Of a stretch of DNA of 64,000 bases, positions 57,922 to 64,000 are shown one piece after another. The position numbers and the translations under genes are program-made. Under the pieces are notes generated by a model that saw only the letters and a list, made by a program, of their open reading frames with translations, had not been told where the DNA came from and did no database searches. Source of the DNA: UMGS1601 sp900553335. Lineage in GTDB: Bacteria; Bacillota; Clostridia; Oscillospirales; Ruminococcaceae. The stretch is from positions 1-64,000 of the forward strand of contig CALEUW010000024.1 of NCBI GenBank assembly GCA_937920725.1, written 5' to 3'. Numbering within the stretch: position 1 is the stretch's first letter; the number at the start of each line of letters is the position of its first letter.

Positions 57922-58824
57922 ATGGCTACTAAAAGTGCTTTTGTAACTATAATAGGACGAGCTAATGCGGGAAAGTCATCGCTGCTTAACTCATTAGTCG
58001 GAGAGAAAATTGCAGCGGTCAGTTCAAAGCCACAAACAACAAGAACCAAAATAACAGGTGTTTTGACTAAGGGTGACACGCAATTTGTTTTTATTGATAC
58101 TCCGGGTATGCACAAGGCAAGAACTAAGCTTTCTGAGCATATGGTGAAAACTATTAATGAGAGCGTTAAAAGCGTTGATCTTATAATTTTCATGGCAGAT
58201 GCTTCTAAGAATATCAGCGACAGCGAAACCGCGCTATTAAATAATATAAACTCAAAAAAAAGCAAAGTCATTTTGTGCATTAACAAAATAGACCTTGTAA
58301 GCAAAGATGCTCTTATCAAAAAAATGGCAGAGTATTCTACATTGCTTGATTTTGCGGAGATTATTCCGATAAGCGTAATTAATAACGATGGACTGGACTT
58401 GATAATGGACTTCTTAGAGAAGAATGCCGAGGAAGGGCCTCATTATTTTTCTGATGATGCAATTACCGATCAGCCCGAAAAGGTTCTTATAGCTGAAAAA
58501 ATAAGAGAAAAGGCATTGTTGTGTCTTGATGACGAAGTTCCGCATGGAATTGCTGTAGGAATTGAGGATGTGTCTGAACACGACAACAGACACGGTGAGG
58601 CGATCATGGATATTGATGCAGTTATTTATTGCGAACGAGATTCTCATAAAGGCATTATTATCGGAAAACAAGGAAGTATGCTAAAAAAAATTGGACAAGC
58701 TTCCCGTGAAGAGCTTGAAGGTTTCTTTCAGATTAAAGTTAATCTAAAATGTTGGGTAAAGGTTAAAGAAGGCTGGAGGAACAGGGAAGGATTAATTAAA
58801 AATTTTGGTCTTTCATATAAATAA
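57922..58824 (+). CDS. era: GTPase Era
   Basis: Era is an essential 30S-assembly GTPase. The 300 residues carry G1 IGRANAGKSSLLNSL, switch KPQTTRTKITG, G3 DTPGMHKARTKL, G4 NKID and a C-terminal KH domain with GIIIGKQGSMLKKIG. The SD is AAGGAG. A 57-base gap with a perfect hairpin separates it from yqzL. Confidence 0.97.
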   Translation: MATKSAFVTIIGRANAGKSSLLNSLVGEKIAAVSSKPQTTRTKITGVLTKGDTQFVFIDTPGMHKARTKLSEHMVKTINESVKSVDLIIFMADASKNISDSETALLNNINSKKSKVILCINKIDLVSKDALIKKMAEYSTLLDFAEIIPISVINNDGLDLIMDFLEKNAEEGPHYFSDDAITDQPEKVLIAEKIREKALLCLDDEVPHGIAVGIEDVSEHDNRHGEAIMDIDAVIYCERDSHKGIIIGKQGSMLKKIGQASREELEGFFQIKVNLKCWVKVKEGWRNREGLIKNFGLSYK

Positions 58825-58840
58825 AAATTTCCACTAATAA

Positions 58841-58881
58841 AAATTATCACCTTTCAAAGAATATTTGTGAGGTGATAATTT
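58841..58881 (+). promoter_or_regulatory. Hairpin sequestering the yqzL ribosome binding site
   Basis: AAATTATCACCT (58841-58852) is perfectly complementary to AGGTGATAATTT (58870-58881), the second arm being the SD (GAGGTGAT) and the bases up to the ATG at 58882. The loop is 17 bases. The structure should hide the SD unless opened. Confidence 0.6.
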
Positions 58882-58995
58882 ATGAGTGAATGGGATAAGT
58901 TTTATAAATCGGGAAAAATAGCAGACTATTTGACATATTGCAAACATAAGTCTAAGGACTTAAAAGGAGAGAAGGAAAGTGCTGATAACGACTGA
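58882..58995 (+). CDS. yqzL: YqzL-like small protein
   Basis: This 37-residue frame, MSEWDKFYKSGKIADYLTYC and onward to a TGA at 58995, has a good SD (GTGAGGTGAT). In B. subtilis a comparably small gene, yqzL, sits between era and recO; here the frame has the same place and a similar aromatic/Lys composition with a W-x-x-F-x-x-[ST]-G-x-I-x-x-Y-L pattern. It overlaps recO by 17 bases, so translation is probably coupled. The function is unknown. Confidence 0.75.
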   Translation: MSEWDKFYKSGKIADYLTYCKHKSKDLKGEKESADND

Positions 58996-59728
58996 TGGAG
59001 TTGTTTTGAGAGAACGCATTCAGGGCGAAAGTGATAAATACATTGACATTCTCACCGATGATATGGGAATTATTTCTGTTTGCGTAAAGGGCGTAAGGAA
59101 AATGAATTCCAAAAATTCCGGATCAACCCAACTGTTCTCCTATTCGAAGTTTTGTTTTAGCCAGCGCGGAGAGAGAAATACTTTAAACAGCAGCGAGATT
59201 ATATCCAGCTTTTTTAATATTTCAGCTGATATAGAAAGCTTGGCGCTTGCAGCTTATTTTTCTGAACTTTTAAGGTACTCTATGCCTGAAAATATACCTT
59301 CAAAAAACGTCAAAAGACTTTTGCTTAATTGTTTGTATTATCTTGATAACGGAAAACGAAGTCGGAAATTTTTAAAGTCTTTGTTTGAATTTCGGCTTCT
59401 TTGCGAAATCGGTTTGATACCTGATTTATTAGGATGCTGTGAATGTTATCAGTATCGTTCAAATTCCATGTATTTTGACATTATAAACGGAAAGCTTTTT
59501 TGCAGTAACTGCTTTAATAAAGAGCTTGATTACAATACGGTTAGAATAAGCGACAGTGAGCTTCACACACTGCGGCATATTGCGCTCACCGATTTTGATC
59601 GTCTATTTAATTTTAAAATATCCGATGAATTACAAGCTTCGGTTGGTAAGGTCACTGAAAAATATGTACTTGCCCATTTTAACAGAGATTTTAAAACATT
59701 AAAATATTTAAAAAGTATAGCTTATTAA
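58979..59728 (+). CDS. recO: DNA repair protein RecO
   Basis: RecO anneals SSB-coated strands and works with RecR (5145-5747) in gap repair. The 249 residues have the N-terminal OB fold (TTDGVVLRERIQGESDKYIDILT, GVRKMNS) and a helical domain with a zinc-type Cys set (LGCCECYQYR ... LFCSNCF). The start is GTG 58979 with AAAGGAGAGAAGGA upstream. mutS2 follows 16 bases later. Confidence 0.94.
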   Translation: MLITTDGVVLRERIQGESDKYIDILTDDMGIISVCVKGVRKMNSKNSGSTQLFSYSKFCFSQRGERNTLNSSEIISSFFNISADIESLALAAYFSELLRYSMPENIPSKNVKRLLLNCLYYLDNGKRSRKFLKSLFEFRLLCEIGLIPDLLGCCECYQYRSNSMYFDIINGKLFCSNCFNKELDYNTVRISDSELHTLRHIALTDFDRLFNFKISDELQASVGKVTEKYVLAHFNRDFKTLKYLKSIAY

Positions 59729-59744
59729 AATATAGGAGGATAAG

Positions 59745-62114
59745 TTGAATAATAAGGATTTTCATACTTTAGAACTACATAAAATACTTGCACTCCTTGA
59801 GAAGGAGTGTTCAAACTCTTATACAAAAGAAATAGCTTTAAATTTATCTCCGATTGCAGACGCTGAGGAGATAAAAATCGAGCTTATTAAGACGAATGAG
59901 GCTTTAGCTTTGTCATCAAGGTACGGTACACCGCTTTTTTCTGATATAATAAATATGGATAAATCTGTTGACAAAGCAAAAAACGGCGGTGTTTTATCAA
60001 TGTCTGAACTGCTTATCATTAATAGAATTTTGAAAAATTCATGTGAGCTTATTAATTGGAGAAATCAGCTGGAAAATGAAAATACACCGCTTGACTATCT
60101 TTTTGAAATGCTCTTTGATTTGTCTTTTGTATCAAAGAATATTTCATCTGCTATTATTTCAGAAGAAGAAATGGCAGATGATGCTTCTCCTGAGCTTTTA
60201 TCTATCAGAAAGAGAATAAACAGACAGGGTGTTAAAATTCGTGAAAGCCTTGAGAAATTAACAAAAAACAATACGGTTCAGAAATATTTACAGGATAATA
60301 TTATAACAATTCGTGACGGAAGATATGTTGTGCCGGTAAAGGTAGAGCATAAAGCAAATGTTCCTGGTCTTGTTCATGCTACATCGGCTACCGGTTCAAC
60401 TATTTTCGTTGAGCCTATGCAGGTTGTTGATGCAAATAACGAAATCGCAATATTGAAAGGTAGGGAGCAGGAGGAAATTCAAAATATTCTTAAAAGTTTT
60501 TCTTTGGAAATTGCCAATAACTCTGAGCAGATAAAGTCTAGCTTTAGAGCTATTGTTAATCTTAATTTATATTTTGCAAAAGCAAATTTGGCTGCCAAAA
60601 TGAATGCTTGCGTTCCGGAAGTTGTTACAGATGGCAGGGTATTGCTAAAAAAAGCAAGACATCCTCTTATTGATAAAGAAAAGGTCGTGCCTGTTGATTT
60701 TTCGATAGGATTTGACTATTCAACTTTAGTCATAACAGGACCTAATACGGGAGGAAAAACAGTAATTTTAAAAACAATCGGGCTTTTAACACTTATGACT
60801 ATGTGCGGCATGCTGATTCCTGTGTCAAGCGGAAGTATTATTTCAGTTTTTGATGACATATTGGTGGATATCGGGGATAATCAGTCTATTGAGCAGGACT
60901 TATCAACTTTCTCTTCACATATAAGTAATGTAAATTTCATAATTGAAAATGCCGATGAAAAGACTCTTGTATTGCTTGATGAGGTAGGCTCGGGAACAGA
61001 TCCTGTTGAAGGAGCAGCACTTGCAGTTTCTATGGTTGAAAAGCTAAGGCAAAATAATGTTAAAACCGTTGTTACAACTCACTATCAGGAGCTAAAAATG
61101 TATGCACTCGACACGCCATATGTGGAAAATGCTTCATGTGAGTTTGATGTAAGCACACTTTCTCCGACATATAGGCTTATAATCGGAACTCCGGGAAAAT
61201 CAAATGCATTTGATATATCAAAAAGACTCGGTGTGAGCGATGAGATTATTTCTTATGCAAAATCGCTTTTAAATGAGAATTCCAGGCGTTTTGAAGATAT
61301 TTTACAAAAGCTTGAAGAATCAAGACTTGAGGCTGAAAAGAGCCTTCTGGAAGCTAAGAAAATACAAGAAGAAGCTGCCTTGAAAAATGAAGATGTTGAT
61401 AAAATCCGTGAATCGCTTGAGAGGGAGAAAGAAGACATACTTTCCAAAGCAAGACGTGAGGCTAATGAGATTATTAAGCGAACAACAAGAGAATCCGATG
61501 CTTTGATTGATGAGCTAGAAAAGGTTAGAAAACAAAAGGAACAAAAGGAGTTCAGCGAGAATTTGTCTAAGGCAAAATCAAGTGTTAAATCCTCGTTGAA
61601 TAAAATATATAAAAATGCAAACATTCGTTCTCAAGATAACTTGAAGCCGAACTTAGATCTAAAAAAAGGCGACTCTGTTATAATCATAGATACGAATAAA
61701 AAAGGTACTGTTATTTCTGTACCGGATTCAAATGGAATGTGCATGGTTCAAGCAGGAATTATGAAGACTAAAATACATTCTTCGAAGCTTAGAATTGATG
61801 AATCGGAGAAAATTACTTTTAACAGCGGAAGCGTATCAAAAAAAGGTATTATCAGCAAAGCACAGAGAGTTGTTAAAACAGAGCTTGACATAAGAGGATA
61901 TGCTGTTGATGACGGATTATATGAGCTTGATTCATTTATTGACAACGCAGTTTTGTCTGGTATAGGAGTTATAACAATTATTCACGGTAAAGGTACAGGT
62001 GTGCTGAAGAATGCCGTAAGATCTCATTTAAAGAATCATAAACAGATCAAGACTTATAGAAGGGGTTTGTACGGAGAAGGTGAAGATGGCGTTACAGTGG
62101 CGGAGTTAAGATAG
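59745..62114 (+). CDS. mutS2: Endonuclease/ribosome-rescue ATPase MutS2
   Basis: MutS2 (789 residues) lacks the mismatch-reading domain of MutS. It has the core and clamp region, an ATPase (VITGPNTGGKTVILKTIGL, LLDEVGSGTDPVEGAALA, VTTHYQELKMYA), a long coiled coil (about 505-610), a KOW-like segment, and a C-terminal Smr nuclease domain (ELDIRGYAVDDGLYELD, then IIHGKGTGVLKNAV). B. subtilis MutS2 has been shown to act on collided ribosomes, which may be the role here. The start is TTG 59745 with TAGGAGGA. Confidence 0.95.
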   Translation: MNNKDFHTLELHKILALLEKECSNSYTKEIALNLSPIADAEEIKIELIKTNEALALSSRYGTPLFSDIINMDKSVDKAKNGGVLSMSELLIINRILKNSCELINWRNQLENENTPLDYLFEMLFDLSFVSKNISSAIISEEEMADDASPELLSIRKRINRQGVKIRESLEKLTKNNTVQKYLQDNIITIRDGRYVVPVKVEHKANVPGLVHATSATGSTIFVEPMQVVDANNEIAILKGREQEEIQNILKSFSLEIANNSEQIKSSFRAIVNLNLYFAKANLAAKMNACVPEVVTDGRVLLKKARHPLIDKEKVVPVDFSIGFDYSTLVITGPNTGGKTVILKTIGLLTLMTMCGMLIPVSSGSIISVFDDILVDIGDNQSIEQDLSTFSSHISNVNFIIENADEKTLVLLDEVGSGTDPVEGAALAVSMVEKLRQNNVKTVVTTHYQELKMYALDTPYVENASCEFDVSTLSPTYRLIIGTPGKSNAFDISKRLGVSDEIISYAKSLLNENSRRFEDILQKLEESRLEAEKSLLEAKKIQEEAALKNEDVDKIRESLEREKEDILSKARREANEIIKRTTRESDALIDELEKVRKQKEQKEFSENLSKAKSSVKSSLNKIYKNANIRSQDNLKPNLDLKKGDSVIIIDTNKKGTVISVPDSNGMCMVQAGIMKTKIHSSKLRIDESEKITFNSGSVSKKGIISKAQRVVKTELDIRGYAVDDGLYELDSFIDNAVLSGIGVITIIHGKGTGVLKNAVRSHLKNHKQIKTYRRGLYGEGEDGVTVAELR

Positions 62115-62272
62115 GGAGATGACCAATATAGCTCTTTGTTTTAATAACATTCAAACTGAGGGCAAAGCATGTAATCCTCTTAATTCGAAAAATTTATTTT
62201 TTGTATATAAATATAAAAGATGTTTTTCAAATTGGGATTATGTCAATTATATTATGATAATATGTAAGTTTT

Positions 62273-62312
62273 AAGCTGTGCAGGTATTTTTACTTGTGCA
62301 GCTTTTAAATTT
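62273..62312 (+). terminator. Terminator after mutS2
   Basis: A 14-bp stem (62273-62286 with 62291-62304, three G-U wobbles) with a TTTT loop is followed by TTAAATTTT. The 62115-62272 stretch before it shows no gene or other signal. Confidence 0.7.
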
Positions 62313-62328
62313 TAAGGGGCAATAGGGG

Positions 62329-62357
62329 TTGACAAATAAAAAGCATTGCTGTATAAT
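62329..62357 (+). promoter_or_regulatory. Consensus promoter for xer
   Basis: A perfect TTGACA (62329-62334) and a perfect TATAAT (62352-62357) are separated by 17 bases. The predicted start is about 62364-62367, exactly where the 14-bp inverted repeat begins. Confidence 0.85.
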
Positions 62358-62366
62358 CTATATATC

Positions 62367-62398
62367 GACATTCACTAAATAAGAATTTAGTGAATGTC
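62367..62398. promoter_or_regulatory. 14-bp perfect inverted repeat at the xer transcription start
   Basis: GACATTCACTAAAT (62367-62380) and ATTTAGTGAATGTC (62385-62398) flank AAGA. It lies between the promoter and the SD (GGGAGGAG at 62399-62407). It can serve as an operator for a dimeric repressor or as a 5'-terminal RNA hairpin. Confidence 0.7.
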
Positions 62399-62414
62399 AG
62401 GGAGGAGAATTAAT

Positions 62415-63401
62415 ATGAAAGCCGAATATATGGATGATTGTCCGGAATATGTCAGAGATTTCCTTTTAAACTTAAAGCTTATACGAGATCGTGCTGATCG
62501 AACGGAAGAAGCATATTATATTGACATTCGTACATTTTTGCGTTATTTAAAAATAAAAAACAAATTAGTTGATCCCAATACTTCGTTTAGTTCTATCACC
62601 ATAAAAGATGTTCCTTTTTCATATCTTGAAAAGTTTACGCTTTTTGATGCTTATGAGTATATGAATTATTTAAAAGAGTCCCGTGATAATTCTACTGCAA
62701 CCAGAGCCAGAAAAACGTCAGCATTAAAACAGCTGTTTTCGTATCTTCATAATAAAGCAAAGCTGCTGGAAAAAAATCCTCTTGATGATTTAGAGCTTCC
62801 AAGAATAAAAAATAAGCTGCCCAAATACTTGTCACTTGAACAATCAATTGAGCTTTTAAAAAATATTGATTCTAAGCATAAATCCCGTGATTATTGTATA
62901 ATTTGTCTGTTTTTAAACTGCGGTATGCGTTTAAGCGAGCTTGTGGGACTGAATATAGCCGATTACAGCAAAGAAAGCCGAACGCTTAGGCTATTCGGTA
63001 AAGGCTCAAAAGAAAGAATCGTTTATTTGAATGATTCGTGTATTGAAGCGGTTGAAGCGTATTTAAAGGAACGTCCTAAAAATGCTAAAGATAAAGATGC
63101 TTTATTTATTTCAAGACAGTTAAATAGAATTAACAAAAGACGTGTACAGGCTATTGTTGAAGAAATGCTAAAAAAAGCAGGTCTTTCAAATTTAGGAGTC
63201 ACAACGCATAAGCTCCGTCACACAGCTGCAACGCTTATGTATCAGCATGGTGGTGTCGATCCGCTTGTTTTAAAAGAAGTCTTAGGTCATAAGAGCATAG
63301 CAACAACTGAGATTTACACGCATTTGTCGAATGAAAATCTCAAAAGAGCTGCTGAAGCAAGTCCGCTTGCAAATGAAAATCCTCAAAAAGACAAGAAATA
63401 A
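62415..63401 (+). CDS. xerC: Xer-family tyrosine recombinase
   Basis: This 328-residue tyrosine recombinase has an N-terminal SAM-like core-binding domain (about 10-115) and a catalytic domain with LNCGMRLSELVGL (Arg I), LFGKGSKERIV (Lys), THKLRHTAATLM (His-x-x-Arg), EVLGHKSIATTEIYTH (His and nucleophile Tyr). It resembles chromosomal XerC/XerD dimer-resolution enzymes rather than phage integrases, and no att sites or phage genes are nearby. The choice of XerC over XerD is uncertain. The start is ATG 62415 with GGGAGGAG. Confidence 0.85.
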   Translation: MKAEYMDDCPEYVRDFLLNLKLIRDRADRTEEAYYIDIRTFLRYLKIKNKLVDPNTSFSSITIKDVPFSYLEKFTLFDAYEYMNYLKESRDNSTATRARKTSALKQLFSYLHNKAKLLEKNPLDDLELPRIKNKLPKYLSLEQSIELLKNIDSKHKSRDYCIICLFLNCGMRLSELVGLNIADYSKESRTLRLFGKGSKERIVYLNDSCIEAVEAYLKERPKNAKDKDALFISRQLNRINKRRVQAIVEEMLKKAGLSNLGVTTHKLRHTAATLMYQHGGVDPLVLKEVLGHKSIATTEIYTHLSNENLKRAAEASPLANENPQKDKK

Positions 63402-63402
63402 A

Positions 63403-63451
63403 AATAATCCTTATGCGATATAAAAACTCGCATGAGGATTATTTATTTTAC
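63403..63451. terminator. Bidirectional terminator between xer and the nitrilase gene
   Basis: A 15-bp stem (63403-63417 with 63429-63443, one G-U wobble) is followed by TATTTTAC on the plus strand and TTTTTATTTC on the minus strand. Confidence 0.75.
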
Positions 63452-64000
63452 TTTCTATAATCACTTCTTATAAAAGGTTCATTTATATTTTCATCGATCA
63501 GCAACTTGTATTTTTGTGGGTGCCTGTATGCGTTGCCATGAACTTCATTTTTTCGGTATTCTCGGATTTTATCAATAGGAAAGTCGGCGATATATATCCC
63601 CTCTTCCTCCCCTGCTTCAATGATTTCAGTATCTCTTGAATCTTCTATATCAGGTAAATATGCCATTCCGTCAAATGCTGATGAGTGACCGTTGCAGTCG
63701 GGTTTTCCTTTTGGATAGTTTACGGTCGCTATTCCTACCATGTTTTCATATGATCTTGCTCTAAGCTGCGAAAGACGATTTATTTCCATTGGGCAAGCAT
63801 TTGGAACTAATATAATTTCAGCGCCCTTGAGCATTAAAATTCTTGCGCTTTCAGGAAACTCTCTGTCATAACAAATCATTGCTCCGACTTTGACTTTGCC
63901 TATTTTCGTATCTAAATCTGCGACATAAAAATCATCGCCAGGAATTAAAACTCTTTCATCTCCGAAGTCGCAGGTGTGCACTTTTGCATAAGTAAGAGCT
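63448..64000 (-). CDS. Carbon-nitrogen hydrolase (nitrilase family), 5' end outside the window
   Basis: The C-terminal 183 residues of a nitrilase-superfamily amidohydrolase are seen. The frame is open to the window edge; upstream of the apparent GTG at 63981 it continues ALTYAKVHTCDFG, which holds the catalytic Lys of the family, so the gene extends beyond 64000. The nucleophile lies in MICYDREFPESARIL (Cys), followed by PNACPMEINRLSQLRARSYEN and YPKGKPDCNGHSSAF. The substrate (amide, nitrile or carbamoyl compound) is not predictable. It is convergent with xer across a shared terminator. Confidence 0.9.
   Translation of the reverse strand, partial: ALTYAKVHTCDFGDERVLIPGDDFYVADLDTKIGKVKVGAMICYDREFPESARILMLKGAEIILVPNACPMEINRLSQLRARSYENMVGIATVNYPKGKPDCNGHSSAFDGMAYLPDIEDSRDTEIIEAGEEEGIYIADFPIDKIREYRKNEVHGNAYRHPQKYKLLIDENINEPFIRSDYRK

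Noticed and set aside
62415..63401. Tyrosine recombinase as a sign of a prophage or integrative element
   Set aside because: The neighbours are housekeeping genes, no att-like repeats or phage genes occur, and the protein resembles chromosomal Xer enzymes.

Overview
The window is a low-GC, gene-dense stretch of a bacterial chromosome with strong AGGAGG-type ribosome binding sites. The gene content points to an endospore-forming member of the Clostridia, probably Oscillospiraceae/Ruminococcaceae. It holds sigG, yunB, ylbJ, yqfC and yqfD (sporulation), a SCIFF six-cysteine peptide, a T-box leader, GatCAB, and Firmicutes-type gene orders (miaB-ric-mutS-mutL-miaA-hfq, ylmE-sepF-ylmH-divIVA-ileS-lspA, yqfCD-phoH-ybeY-era-yqzL-recO). 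The taxonomic call is inference from gene content. I see no tRNA or rRNA gene, insertion sequence, prophage or CRISPR array.

Layout. 0-5 kb is an accessory-looking start: a 2'-5' RNA ligase-like protein, a TadA-NUDIX fusion, a macrodomain/class M sirtuin pair (reversible ADP-ribosylation), a degenerate MBL-fold protein and a HxlR regulator. 5-8 kb (minus strand) is the ffs(SRP RNA)-dnaX-ybaB-recR module. 8-13 kb carries a GHL10 lipoprotein, yajC, a small membrane protein, the SCIFF peptide scfA, a cardiolipin synthase and sigG. 13-17 kb is a tyrosine-type T-box leader followed by a methyltransferase, an SPL-like radical SAM protein, a GNAT and finally tyrS. 17-27 kb (minus) is a cobalamin-riboswitch operon. 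27-29 kb (minus) holds the helicase-loading genes dnaD and dnaC/dnaI. 29-63 kb (plus, except ylbJ) is a long run of housekeeping clusters: tRNA modification and mismatch repair, cell division, transketolase, ligA, gatCAB, sporulation yqfCD, PhoH/YbeY/Era/RecO, MutS2 and a Xer recombinase. A nitrilase-family gene is cut by the right edge.

The most interesting system is the 17.0-27.0 kb operon. A B12 riboswitch with its own promoter and terminator controls four genes: a 1559-residue cell-wall-anchored protein with a transcobalamin-like DUF4430 domain and an alpha/alpha-toroid domain; a lipoprotein ending in a second DUF4430 domain; an EcfT; and one polypeptide that fuses two ECF ATPases to a membrane S component. 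DUF4430 plus an alpha/alpha toroid are the two folds of animal intrinsic factor and transcobalamin. The operon therefore reads as a Gram-positive corrinoid capture-and-import machine: wall-anchored receptor, membrane-tethered relay, ECF importer. The regulation and domains are visible in the sequence; ligand binding and the relay model are inference.

Other points worth a look: a candidate -1 frameshift site in dnaX, the tyrosine T-box separated from tyrS by three unrelated genes, scfA without an adjacent maturase, hairpin repeats in intergenic leaders, an SD-sequestering hairpin before yqzL, and a 14-bp inverted repeat at the transcription start of xer.
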